Of a stretch of 64,000 nucleotides of DNA, positions 39,236-51,141 are shown piece after piece. Each line of letters opens with the position of its first letter. The stretch's first letter is position 1. Source of the stretch: Kappaphycus alvarezii (lineage: Eukaryota > Rhodophyta > Florideophyceae > Gigartinales > Solieriaceae); NCBI GenBank assembly GCA_002205965.3, contig NADL03000080.1:124001-188000 (forward strand). The letters run 5' to 3'. Position numbers and translations under genes: made by a program. A model generated the notes under the pieces. The model was given only the letters and a program-made list of their open reading frames with translations. It searched no databases and was not told the DNA's origin.

Positions 39236-42200
39236 ACTGAGGGCTCAGAAGGCCATTGTAGAAGAGGTTTTCGAGCTCAAATCGCAGCAGATCGAAGTAA
39301 AGGCAAGTTATCTCTTTAAAACGGATTATTCAGTGGTCCGGTTGGATGTCAAGTTGCCCAGTAGTGATCACCTCTCGAAGAATAGATTGGCTAATGGACT
39401 TAGTAAGTCCCTCTGTAATGGTATTGTTGCTCCAAACTAAGCCGATATCGGATATTAACTTGTTTCGAAATACTTCCCTAGCTGCTGCAACGTCCATCAT
39501 CGTTTTCTTCTCGGATTACGTGAACCATTAAGGATTAAGTCGAACAAAATCTTACTATGCGTAAGCAATTGGACTGGACCGCGCTTGTTCAGAATAATCT
39601 TCAGCTCTTCTGAAAAGGCTATAGCGATTTCGAGCATGTCGCTAAATTCGATCACTTCCCCGGACATTGCGGACCTTGTAACGCGCTTTGACTTGTGTGA
39701 ATTGGATGAATTTAGCGCTACCTTGCTCGAGTCATCTGCGGATAATACAATGAGCCCGGGTTGTGACAATAATTCTTGATTGTTAGCGAAGGAGTAGTTC
39801 GAAAATTAAACAACTCGGAGCTTGCTTAAGTCCAGTCTCGGATTTTTAATTTCACGCGGTTATCAATAGCGTGCTTTGTTCCCTCGTTAATTGTTCGCAA
39901 TATCTGAGAGCGATTGGAGTCTAACATCTCTTCCATAACTTGTGCGAGACCAGGCTACTTCGGAAAGACAGTCTGGACTGGAGTTTTCCAACCAGGTTCG
40001 GCACATACGCATTGATCTGAAAGCTTTAAAGGAGGCCTCTTGGTGTAGGCATTCTAACTTGCGCAGGCACTAAATTTGATCTACGACGGAATTGTCTTCT
40101 TTCTGGTTAAGGATGAATCCGGTGAATTCAGACGGGAGCGAAAATTACCCCGTCATTTCATATCTTTCGTTCGTATACTTCGAGAGCGTACGAAGTCGCT
40201 TTCACCGCATCATAGAAGGTCATCCACGTAGCTTTCGCTCAGGTCTTTAAGTATCTCTTCTTCTAGAAGGAAATAAAGTGCAGGGTCTACGCGAAGGGTT
40301 CCGTTTAAATCTCTTTACGATGGTTTTTATTCAGAGTTTCGATCCATAAATCACCTCCGTCGCATAGAACATATAGAAGGCGCAGCAGTCTCAGGAAATG
40401 ATCTGGATTGAGTTCGAATTCGGGGACCGGTTTCCTTATAAATATCTCTATCTCCAAAGGTTCCTAGGATTGAAGATATGCTTGTGATATATCATCAGTC
40501 CATACGTTGAAGTTAAAACTAGTTGCTCATGACAAAAGCAGACGGATTGAAAATGGTTGCAGGGTCGAAGACGTGTGGACAAGAACATTTTTCATCTTGT
40601 CTCGATGACCACCAATAACGTTGCGTGCCTTATACTTGGTTTTGACGTCGATAGGGGACTTGGTCGAGAGGACGAAACGTCCCGGCAGGACGTTTCCATC
40701 GGAAAGTATTTCTTCTCGAAACATACCCTTGAATTTTTAGTGTTTGAGCAAGGCTCGAATCTATTTTTTCTTCGCGTAATCCATTTCATGACATTTAGCG
40801 CGACTATCACACTCTCGCAATACTTCTTTCGCCAACATTAAGTCACAGTCAAGAGAGTTCAATTGGGAGAATACACGTTATAAGTCTGCTATGAACGTAG
40901 AATAGAGTGTTTTTGGGTCAAAGTACGGCTTGACTTGAGCTATGTTAAACGGTTTCGCGGGACCAATGTCCCTGTCGCACACAAAGACATATTTCTTGTC
41001 GACTTCGGTTCCGGAGACTTCGAAAGGTCCTAACCATTTGCTAATGGGGCTAGACACAATCTCCTCTCTCCACAAGAGAACTAGATCTCCTGGCTGATAA
41101 GACCTGTCACTTGATGGAGGGATGGCATGATAAAATGGTCGGCATAGCTTGAGCTTGGAAATCTCCTGTTCCATCCCCTTTCGTGCGCAATCTGCGATTT
41201 TGCTTCTATTAATTAGTGTTGGTCGCATCGGGCGCGTTTCAGGGCTGCCTAGAGTTGAAGGAATTCTCCAAATATGAGAGTGTAAATTACAAGCTCTTCC
41301 TGTCCGAGGGTTTCATTTTTCGCCTTCACGGAGAAGGCTAAGGCAATGTTCTTATCGGTGGTCGGTTTATTTGCCGTGAATTTCCTGAACGTGCGACGCA
41401 GCGGTTCGTGATATCTTTCACCTAGTCCAAGCCTGGAGTGGTATTCGATGCTTTTTTCTCGACGTTAACTTCGGAAACGCAAGCTATATGAATGAACTTA
41501 TCACCGAGCTGCGAGCCTTGATCTGTGAGTATCCAGTTCGGGAGCCCAGATAAATGGCTTCCCAACAATTGATTATTGCTCTCCAGATGTCTTCCGTACA
41601 AAAAGTTTTTATAAATCGGGACGCGCTAAACTTCATACCTTCTTCAACTATGTTTCGAACTGGATCCCTGTCGATTTACATGATATCCAATAGTATAGGC
41701 TCGTTGAAGCGTACATTTTCTGCGCCTAATGTGACTCGGAAGCGGTTTGGCGTGTGTTAGGTCTTTTGCCATGGGCCAAACTTCTTGAGATTTCCCGCAG
41801 GATCGCCAGCGTTTCAGTTGTTGCTTCATCCGAGCTTGAGCGTTTAATTAAATGTTGAAGTGCTTCGTCGCCGAAGGATGGAAGAAATGACGGTGCAGTT
41901 TTGACAGCTGAGAGAAGGAGAAGTTAACATCGCCTGAGAATCGAACTGGTGCACAAAGGTGATTACTTACTGACCTGAACATCGGCTTGTACCAATCATC
42001 GATGTAGAGTAACGCCTGGTCTGGAGTGACGCGGGCTACGCGTTTGAATAGTCTGTTGGAAACAATACAAGGGGCTAGAGGTTCCTTTTCAAGGATTTAA
42101 ATGCCAAGTAGGGCAGGTATATCGGCATATACGATGTCCAAGTCGATAAGTATCGTTAGAATACCAGTAGTCGTCTCAAGAGCGATCTTAGTACGGCCAA

Positions 42201-44479
42201 GGGAGCGGTAAGTGGCGTCCGCAAATCTGAAGCTGCTCACAGACGATATTATCCTTCTTTTGTGCTTTCCAAGAGAGCCCAACATCCGATTTTACTTCTT
42301 TCGGCAGACGACTGACTTCGGGGCTCCGATGCCGCAGAAATAAAACTACTGGGAGTCCCCGACACGATTCCTTTTTGATATTCGCGACGTAAATGTCTGT
42401 CATGAACACGCCATGTTCAGAGTCTGAGTTGATCTTCTCTGTACGACGGCGAAGTATTACCGCTAATCCCGACAGCCTAGACGAAAATCTGGGACAAAAA
42501 TGATTAAAGTTGCCTACTGCGGATGTTACGTGACTGACCAAAATGCTATGTTCGGTAGTTTCGACTAGATTTCCGGCGTGTGGAGAGTAAACATCGGCAC
42601 CAGGCTCACTCTTTTGCATGAAATGCGAGTCAAATTACTCCAAGTCTTGTTGTTTTTGGATGACCTTGAGACGCTATCAGATGCTTCGTCCGAATTACAG
42701 GTAGAATCTTCTTCCCCTTGATGAACTCGGCGAGAATGTGCGTAACAGAGTCTCCATTTTCTGATCCTGCGGCGAGCTTGCGCTTCCATAACACGGGGAA
42801 CGCATCGGTGACCAGGTTTCCAGTAGAATGCACCCATTTTTGACACTCATTTCACTTACGAGCGATTTCGAGAGCGGTCTTGACCGCGGCCATTTTTACT
42901 CTTATCCAACCGGAATCGGCCATTATAAAGTCCAACATGCCTCGGATTACGACTGTGGCGAGTCGTTTTAGTCATAAAACCGCTGTGACCCTTTGTAAGG
43001 TAGACTCCGGAGATTTTACCCTTCGGGCAGGGTAGTAGACGGATCTGGCGCAGGTTTTGGATCGATTCATGAAGCGTGGTGAAAAAATTGTTATAAGAGT
43101 TTCCCTTAGACATGATATTCTGGATCGGTATGCGCGACCAATCTTGGGATTCGGTTAAAGCTCTCCGAAGGTAGTCAAATTTATGAGCGTCACTCTGGAA
43201 GTCAGGAGGACATTGGGGAATGAGCTCTTTGATGTGAGAAAACATTTTGCTAAGGTCTTCGGAGACGTCCAAAATATTCCTCTCGTTCATGAATGACCTT
43301 AACCGGAGTGTCTCCAAATTTTCTTTGGCTTCCAGCTGCCTTACATCAAATATATACTTTCTTTCGTAGCCACAACTATCTAAGCGTAGTTCACATCATA
43401 TTCAAAACTCTTAAAGTGGAACTTACGAGCAGCCCTGTCCAGAATGTGAACGAAATAGTCGGCCTTCTGAGTCTTCGAAAGGTGGTAATGACGAGCACAT
43501 ATTCCTTGTAGATTAAGAGTCTCCTCTACGTCTTGACTCAGGCCTCTGCAGAATTTGCAGTCCTTGAACATTTGCTGCACACAATTTGCCATGCGCGAGT
43601 CTTTTTGTCCACTGTTTGCGCGGGAGACTGCTGTATGCTCATTTGGACGTTCTTCGTAAGGGTATTCACTGTCAGTAGTTGTGTTTCGTTGCATCTTAAT
43701 CTGATTATTGCGGTCGGTGGGAGGATCTGCCCCTATGTTCCTTGGGGAATGCATCAGGCCTCTCATTTATGTGGGTCTTCTAACATTCTAATGCGGCGTA
43801 TTGGGATCATTCGACATTATTCACGGCTCATTCGCGACTTCTTTCATCTTCAGCGCATCACTTGGGCTTCCATGATTTATAAAAGGATTCGGAGAGCCAC
43901 GAGTGACCTTTTAATTGTCCAATACACCCTTGACATAATCTGGATTCACCTCCGTAAAGGAAAAACGCCAAATCAACGTAGAAATCCTTTTTTATTCTTA
44001 TTAGGGTCTTTCACGGTAGCTTAGATGAGAAAAGGCATCGGAATCTCGAATTATTTATACAGTGTAGCAAAATCAAGTAGAAAAGAGGCTGGAAACATTT
44101 GTATGGCGAAAAACGCTTCCGTTAAGACTTGATTCGGTGGTTATAGGAGATCCTTTAGGTACTCGCTGACACTTCCCGGGTCGGGAGTTGTGAACGGAGC
44201 ATCGAAGCTGGATCCACTCGGGCCTGCAGTAGGAGAAAATAATTAAATCGTAGACTTTGCAGCGGCTACCATTGAAACGGCAGGGTCATCTCGGAATGAA
44301 GAGGTAGTAATCTTTTTCATGGTCTTGTCTACAGTAGACTTGAAATTGGAGCGCGAAGTACGAGCCATGTTTGCTGTGCTGAGAGCTTCAGAGATTTGCC
44401 TTCAGTTTGAGATTAGGAAGAGGTTCGGTGGGAAGGAAACGAAACAGGAAACAAAACAGCAAAAGAATCCAGATTTTCG

Positions 44480-44730
44480 TGTTTACTGCATCGTGACCTC
44501 AGTACTGTACCCATTTGTGACTAGGGGAAGCTATCAGTAGCGCTTAGGTAGGCTAGGTAGGATAGGTATAGGGAAAGTAAAGGATTCTTTTACTGAGAAG
44601 AGCGGGGGATGAAAACCTCGGTGAGACAACGGACGGGTGCTTCGATGCTGTTCAAACTTTTCTTTTTGGCTTATCTGGACGTTTGAGAGTGTGACAAGGC
44701 GGCGCACTGTAGATATAACGCACGTCAACA
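44480..44730 (-). repeat. LTR (5') of the 38.2-44.7 kb Copia element
   Basis: Partner of 38192-38441. The plus strand starts TGTTTACTGCATCGTGACCT and ends CGCACGTCAACA, that is TGTTGACGTG...TAAACA on the element's own strand. No matching target-site duplication was found next to either LTR. Confidence 0.8.
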
Positions 44731-45887
44731 GTAAGCTAAACCGGAATCTCTACTACATATTTTTGGAGTATTTATTGAGTACCAATTACTACAGTAACCA
44801 CTAGTGTATTTATATTGTTAATTTTTATGGTACTTCAATTTAACAGTGTACTGTATCGTACTGTACTAATATCTACATCACATTGAGATTCCAAAAATTC
44901 TAAATAAGGGCTTATGTACCGAGCAGCGTTGCAAGTCCAAGGCAAGAATGGTCAACGATTAGACGAAAAGTAAATATTTGTTCTTGCTTCAACTATGGAA
45001 GTGAACCTGCGAAGCACAACGTTCATTATTGTTGAAGTCCATTGTAAGCCCGGATTGTAGGGCTTACGATAGACTCCCAGCAGCAACCTTGCTGGGTGCT
45101 ACACATGTCATAACTTTTGGCCTGTGGTACTATAGAAAAATTAGATTTTCTCGTAGTTAAGGGTGGAGTCCCGCACAGTGCGTACACAAGACAAAATCAG
45201 TATAATTTGTGGTAAATATGGGTAGTTTATCGCGAGTGATCCGAACTTTTAGTCCAATATATTTACATTCAAGCCATGTTACAGGCTCTGTAATATGCGT
45301 AACTGTGCTTTCCATCAGCAAAAAAGGGAAGAGTTTAGTTGTTTTATTTTGTGAAGAAACATACGACTATACAGTCGTTGAAATTCCTGTTAACGATGAG
45401 CCAATGTTGCAAAAGACTGGCAACTCGTTTTTAGCTTGAGCAAAGTTTCATTCACTCTTTAGTATTCGTCAAAGGCCCAGAAAGCGATTTATAGTGCGAC
45501 TCTCTTTATCTCAAACACATCTCGATGGAATGCACCGCATCTTCATGAAAGGACGCAGACGAGCATGTTTCTACCGGGCACTCTGTCTGAAGACTTCCAA
45601 TGTACTCATATTTAATCTGCGCGGGCTGTTTTGAAGCTCTTGAGTGGTCAAATGAATGCAATCTGTGCTATAAAGGGTCTAATGGGTTCGAGAGGGAAAC
45701 CTCAAAGTAATAGGTGCCAGCGGCGAGGCTCATTACCCTGATATCTTTTCTATTTATGGGTTTCACGTGCGTCCGAGGATCTTCGATAGTTGCGCCCCGA
45801 TTGAGATTTTCACCCAACAATACGGTATGATCTGGTCGTCCTGGAGATCGATTCGCTTTGAGCTGCATCCGAAGTGCACGATATAAA
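44731..45887. other. Spacer between two Copia elements
   Basis: Mostly AT-rich. A TACTGTATCGTACTGTAC cluster lies at about 44860-44880. A plus frame at 45209-45439 (SRVIRTFSPIYLHSSHVTGS) and a minus frame at 45868-45668 (PDHTVLLGENLNRGATIEDP) have no recognised motif. Confidence 0.35.
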
Positions 45888-46107
45888 TGGTGTCATCTCT
45901 GTTCATTTGTGTGCCTCTCGCACCAAAGAGCTTCAAATTGCATAATTTATGCTCAAGTGCTCTCCCAGTTAATCCTAGTGAGTAACCAGAGTGTAAGTTG
46001 ATAGGTCACCTCAGAGGTGTAGATACCAAGAGCAAGTGTTACTTGGCTCGGAACTTGTTGCCCTAATTTGTCATGGCTGGAGGCGGTACCCTCTTTGGTA
46101 CTCAACA
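45888..46107 (-). repeat. LTR (3') of the 45.9-51.1 kb Copia element
   Basis: Matches 50914-51141 over GTGTAAGTTGATAGGTCACC, GAGGTGTAGATA, CACTTGGCTCGGA-like and TACCCTCTTTGGTACTCAAC, with moderate divergence. The polypurine tract at 46108-46116 fixes its inner edge. Confidence 0.85.
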
Positions 46108-46116
46108 CCCCTCCTC
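46108..46116 (-). promoter_or_regulatory. Polypurine tract (plus-strand primer) of the Copia element
   Basis: GAGGAGGGG on the minus strand abuts the 3' LTR start TGTTGAGTACC. This is the expected position of the tract that primes second-strand synthesis in LTR retrotransposons. Confidence 0.7.
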
Positions 46117-46675
46117 GCTGATAGCCTTCTCGCTGATTATCATTCTCATTTTTTGTTCACGCTACTCGGTACAATATATTATTTTAGCCCCTTCTCAGGC
46201 TAAAGCTAACTAACCTGATCGTTAGCTTAAGTATCTATCGTCATTTCTCGCCAGACAAAAATACATTATAGCCTTGCTATTAAACACGAATCTTCCTGAT
46301 AATCTTGAGCAACCGTGCTTGTTGTCGAATGTGTTCAGCACTTTAATTTCTCAGCGCTCTACACTGAAGCGACTCACGCTGACGCCTTTACGTCTTGAAG
46401 TCCAAAGGCTTGGTTACGATATCTGCAACCTGATATTTGGTTGATATATGTCCAAGCTCCAAATTCGTTTCCTTGATCAAATGCCTGATATGGTGATACT
46501 TGATTTCAATGTGCTTGTTACGAGCCGAGACTCTAACACTAGTAGCTAAAGACAACGCGGCAGAGTTATCGGTCTAAAGTAGAGTGCACGGAAAGTAGTG
46601 GTCCTTTTCATAGGTAGTTTTTTGAATCAATTCCCAGAAAAGTCTCTGAAGCCAATCAACATCTTTTGTGCAAGT

Positions 46676-47215
46676 TTAAATTGCAACATACTCAGCCTCA
46701 GCATATGAAGGCGCCATAATAGTTTGGCAAACACCTTTCCAAGCAATTGGAGATCCAGTAGGAATTATATAAAAACCAGTTGTCGACTTTCTCGTCTCCT
46801 TGCAACCAGCCCAGTCAGGATCAGCATAAACGGTAAGTCCACAGTCCTTTCCGCGCTTTTTGACATTACTGCACAAAATCGCCTGATCCTTTGTTCCACA
46901 CAAATAACAAAGGATCCTCTTGACCAATCTCATATGTCTGTATGTCAGAGCATGCACTTGAAGAGCAAGTGATCCAACTGCGAATGAGATGTCGTGCCGA
47001 GTGCAAACGGCTAAGTAAAGAAGCTCTCCAATTGTTGAGCGATACCAGGCATGCTCTGCTTTGGGTAAAGGCAGCTCGAAACAGTTGATTGGAGTCAGAT
47101 TTGCATTGACGGAGAGCGGTCTCCGTGGTCCATTTGTATGAGAAAGGCCATGCTTTTTCAATATCTCCCTCGTATAACTACCCTGAGAAATGGGTATACC
47201 ATCTGACCTTTGCAA
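46676..47215 (-). pseudogene. RNase H region of the 45.9-51.1 kb Copia element
   Basis: A long readable stretch: GIPISQGSYTREILKKHGLS, HAWYRSTIGELLYLAVCTRH, RHMRLVKRILCYLCGTKDQA and VYADPDWAGCKETRKSTTGF, ending MAPSYAEAEYVAI. It matches the C-terminal RT/RNase H part of Tnt1-type Copia polyproteins and is the best-kept piece of this fossil. Confidence 0.88.
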
Positions 47216-50200
47216 TATTTCCGAAAAAATATAGCATCCTAACTTTCCAAGTAATTTGACATCGAACCCAGCACTTAACTTAGACTTGAAAACTTAAAGT
47301 TATCAACGGCAATAACCAAGATAATAAGATCGTTCCCAACATTCTTAAAGAACAATCGAACATCCACCTTCGATTGACGAAATCACCAAGTGATAATCGT
47401 TTGTACAAGCAATGAATCCCATATTTCTCCCGCCTGTCTGATTCCATACATTGAATTCTGCAGCTGGCAAACACAACCAGGCATTTCTGGTATTCCTGAG
47501 GAGATGGTTGGTTGTTCGATTATGATGGGTATGTCGATGTCTCCATACAAGTAAGCATTGCCCACATCCCCTCCTTCGACGACAAGCCCATCTGCAGCAT
47601 CCATAGCAATAGTCATCCTAATTGCTTCATGTGACGCGACTAGGGCATAAAGTCCTTTTGGATCGTAGTCAAAACGCTTTTCTTAAAGATCTACGCGAAC
47701 ACACCAACGCGCTTTATGCAGAAAGCGTGTTCCTTCTTTGTTTATTGGTTTGTGTCGTAATACCCTAGTGAATGGGACCGAGCACATATACAGTGTGCTA
47801 AAAAAATATTCTAAACATCTCTCTTTCGAAGGGCGGCATATTCCCTATAAATAGCCTTACACCAGTGCTTTTTCTTCACAAAACCTTTGAGAGAGCAGGG
47901 AAGCCTTTCGTCCGACTTATATTTGGCCACTTGGGCCCTTGGGAGCAGCATCTCAAGTGGTAAACGATAATCTTGAAACGCTTGAACCGATATGTTCTCT
48001 GCAAAACCGTCTGCAGCCTTCCTTTCTTCTATCTCGCTTTGTCTTGAGATACCATCCAATAGGGAAGAGATTCCGGGGATTTAATTTTCCTTTCAAATGC
48101 GGAAGTCTTGTGCATTTGTATTGATGATGCGATTCTCCCTGAGCACGTAGATGTGGAACATTGTGTCATCACTTTCCATTCCAAAAAAACCGTCCATGAG
48201 TAGCACGAGCCGAGAGTTTCTTGTTTGGTCGGGTTTCGGATAGATACATAAACGCAAAACCGTTCACACCAAAGATTGGGATGTGATCAAAGCGAATCTT
48301 TCTTTCCGGCTTCCATGGTATGATTGGAAAGCCTCCGCAAAGTCGCTCGGTGGGCATTCTTTTTCGCAAACAGTTGCCATGATGCATGGATTCTGCCCAT
48401 AGATTCTCTGAAAGATTTGCACCGAACAGAAGCACGCGAGCACGGAAACCAGGTTCTTGTATGTAGCGTTCAGCAACACCATTACTCTCAGGAGCATATT
48501 GTAGGGAATATTCGAGACGAATATCGTTGTTGCGGCAAAATGTGATTACTACATATGAAGTGTTTTCTCCCGTACGGTCTAGACGAATGTTGATCAGCGG
48601 AAAGCCAGTTACCTTCTCGGAGTGCTCCTCATATATAGACAACAAGGTATTCAAAGAGATAGCTCTTTGCAGAGCAAAAGTACAAATCTGCTTTAGCGGT
48701 GTGATATTCGATATAACAAACAGCATAATTGTTCCCGCCAACTGAAGTTTGCGTCAGATTTCCACTTATGTCGAGGTGGAACAGTTCCAAAGGGCCAGTT
48801 TTGGATCGAATACTGGGCTAAATAACTCCCCTCCTGGTTTTCCCAATTCTTCAGGGAACGCATTCCAATTCTTCCAATATCCTTCTGGAAAATTTTGCAA
48901 TATCAAGAAGCAGTGATGGTAGTTTCACGTGCCTATCAGGTGCCGGATGCCCTGTTCAATAACTCCATTGCAAAGCCAAGTAAGTTTGAATCACTATTTG
49001 AGGCATTAATAACAGCGAACTTGCAGAGAAATCAACAATACTTATCACCATCAAAGATTTTCTTCACAGTCTTTTGACCCTATTTGTCAGCCTTTTCTTG
49101 CTTAATTGGGTATATTCCATACTTTGTCGGAATCCTAAAAACTAGTTTCCAACTCCTTTGTACATGAAAATGCAAGTGCTTGGCGATCCTTTTGCAATAT
49201 CATCTGTGGAGAAGCAAATTTTATGTTGCTCAGAAAGTAAACCAACAGACAAAATATTGGCAGAAAAGTGGGGTGCGTGATATGCTTCAATAGTTATGCC
49301 AATTTCAATAGGGATAGTAACGGTTCCCTTTCCAACAAGAATTGACATTCCAGAGGCTGATTGAACGTTTTAGATTTCAAGCTTCTCATAGGTTTAAAAG
49401 TAAGACTTGGAGTGAAAGAAGTGGTGAGTGCCCCCAGAGTCCATTAAAGCATCATCAGTCTTTTCTGCACCACATTTAGCAACTTTTCTGCGAAAATTAC
49501 ATGTCAACGGCTTATGCTTAGCCACAAAACCCCAAGCATTTCTTTGACATTGCGGTTGTGGAGATTTGGTGGTGGCTGATTCGGGACACAAGCCATTTTT
49601 GTACCTTGGTTTGCGGGTGACGTGCTGTGATGATATTGTTGATGTCCAGAGTTGGGCTATCCATATGACTAAAGTTGAGCGTAGGGTTGATGCTGATCAT
49701 AAAGTTGGGGTTGAGTGTTTTGAAAGTTGTAGTAATCTGTGTAATTTTGACCTCTACCGAAACCTCTTCCACGACCACGAGCACGCATTGTGTAATCCTG
49801 TACGAATTCATCCCTTCGATACCAACAATCCCTTTCATAGTTACCCTGATTTCCACAGACAAAGCAAGTATTACTTATACTATAAAATAATTTTATCATC
49901 ACTGTTCCTCTTCATGACTCTTCCCTCCTTCGTTTCCTTGTTTCTCCTTCCTCTTACAGATGCCATTGATGCACTTGAGATTGAAACCTTTTCATTACTT
50001 GCGCAAAACTTTGTTCTCGCTTTCTCAAGTTGCACAGCATTTACGACATGCTCATACTTCACGTTGTTAGATTGTATAACCATAGAAAGCGGTGCAAAAG
50101 ATTCGGGAAGTGTACGGACTAACTTTGATTGTTTGTCTTTTTCACTGACCGGGGAGTCCTGTAAAGACAGTTTTCCAGGAATTTCGTTGAACTTGTTCAA

Positions 50201-50913
50201 ATGCTTCGCCCAGTCATCACCGTCCTTCAAGCGATGATTCTCCAACTTTTCTTGAAAATTGATTGTGGCTTGCACAATTATTATCGTATAACACTATTCC
50301 AAAAATTCCCACTACTCCCTCGCAGTATTCTCATCATCATCAATTATGGCACTGCATTTAGACAAAGGGCTGAAGTCCAACGTTAACACCATAGAGCTTT
50401 TGGCTCTTACCACAACCTTCATCCATTCCTTTACTGTTCTGGAGTCACATTGCGCCCAGTATGCTTCTTGAAGCACAACAGTTCAAAGTCTGATCAACGA
50501 ATGTATGCATACATAAGGCGTCGCCACTGGATGCAGTCTTTGCTGCCAGTAAACTTCGGTAGCTTTGATATCCTTTCCTGTTACGAGGCCATTTTGTACA
50601 TACAAGACAAAATAAGCAACAACTAACACACGAGAGTCTAAATACCTGAGATGTCCTTAAACTTGCGGTACCTCCTGCTTGAAAAGGTCTTGAGACCGAG
50701 ACTGTACATTTCCCAAAGCAAAAATTTATCCCATTTTCACTGATTGTCTTTTGCCACACCACAGTATGTGAAAGTATTCATAGCCTTAGGGCAAATGTAA
50801 TCCGCGGATTCAGCGCAAAATTCTCCGCATACTGTCAAAGAGAAGCGAGAAATAAATTTTGGAGTGTGATGGAAGCGTTGATAGAACTGAAAGAGTAGTT
50901 TCCACTCGAGGCG

Positions 50914-51141
50914 ATGTTACCATATCTCATCTCTGTTCCTTTCTGTCCCTCTTGTACCAAAGATCTTCAACCTTTTTTATTTATGGTCAAGTGATCTCCA
51001 AGTTAACCTTAGTGGGTAGCCGGAGTGTAAGTTGATAGGTCACCTCGGAGGTGTAGATAACGAGTACAAGTGTCACTTGGCTCGGACCTTGTCGCCCTAA
51101 TCGGGTATGGCTTGAGACAATACCCTCTTTGGTACTCAACA
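50914..51141 (-). repeat. LTR (5') of the 45.9-51.1 kb Copia element
   Basis: Partner of 45888-46107. Ends in plus orientation with GGTACTCAACA at 51141. The inner edge near 50914 is approximate; the following element sequence does not show the common initiator-Met primer-binding site. Confidence 0.8.

Larger units (their letters stand above)
38192..44730 (-). mobile_element. Ty1/Copia LTR retrotransposon, many breaks
   Basis: Bounded by two ~250 bp LTRs (38192-38441 and 44480-44730), each compatible with TG...CA ends. Reading right to left on the minus strand: gag-like text from about 44318 (MKKITTSSFRDDPAVSMVAA) to about 42860 (SDAHKFDYLRRALTES); a protease-like region near 42.2 kb; and an integrase tail at 41228-40950 (YQPGDLVLLWREE, SKWLGPFEVSG). 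RT follows at about 40730-40500 (GRFVLSTKSPIDV, KYKARNVIGGHRD), then RNase H at about 39770-39330 (SHKSKRVTRSAMSGEVIEFS, LVWSNNTITEGLTKS). Integrase before RT defines Copia. The RNase H text with KSKRVTRS recalls a lineage common in algae, oomycetes and fungi. About 850 bp between RNase H and the 3' LTR carries an antisense coding-like region. Fossil; more than ten breaks. Confidence 0.8.
45888..51141 (-). mobile_element. Ty1/Copia LTR retrotransposon with LTR pair and polypurine tract
   Basis: Two ~220 bp LTRs begin TGTTGAGTACCAAAGAGGGT on the element strand (ends at plus 51141 and 46107). Immediately upstream of the 3' LTR is the purine tract GAGGAGGGG (46108-46116). Parts from right to left: gag at about 50280-49880 (KLVRTLPESFAPLSMVIQSN); a zinc knuckle-like CFVCGNQGNYERDC near 49.85 kb; a protease-like ALMDSGGTHHFFHS near 49.45 kb; and a gag-pre-integrase segment at 49350-49140 (FSANILSVGLL). 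The integrase core is at 48750-48200 (NDIRLEYSLQYAPESNGVAE). RT is at about 47950-47280 (GGDVGNAYLYGDIDIP, QLQNSMYGIRQAGEIW) and RNase H at 47215-46676 (WYRSTIGELLYLAVCTRHDI, VYADPDWAG). A classical Copia layout of the Tnt1/Hopscotch type. Fossil; more than ten breaks. Confidence 0.88.
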
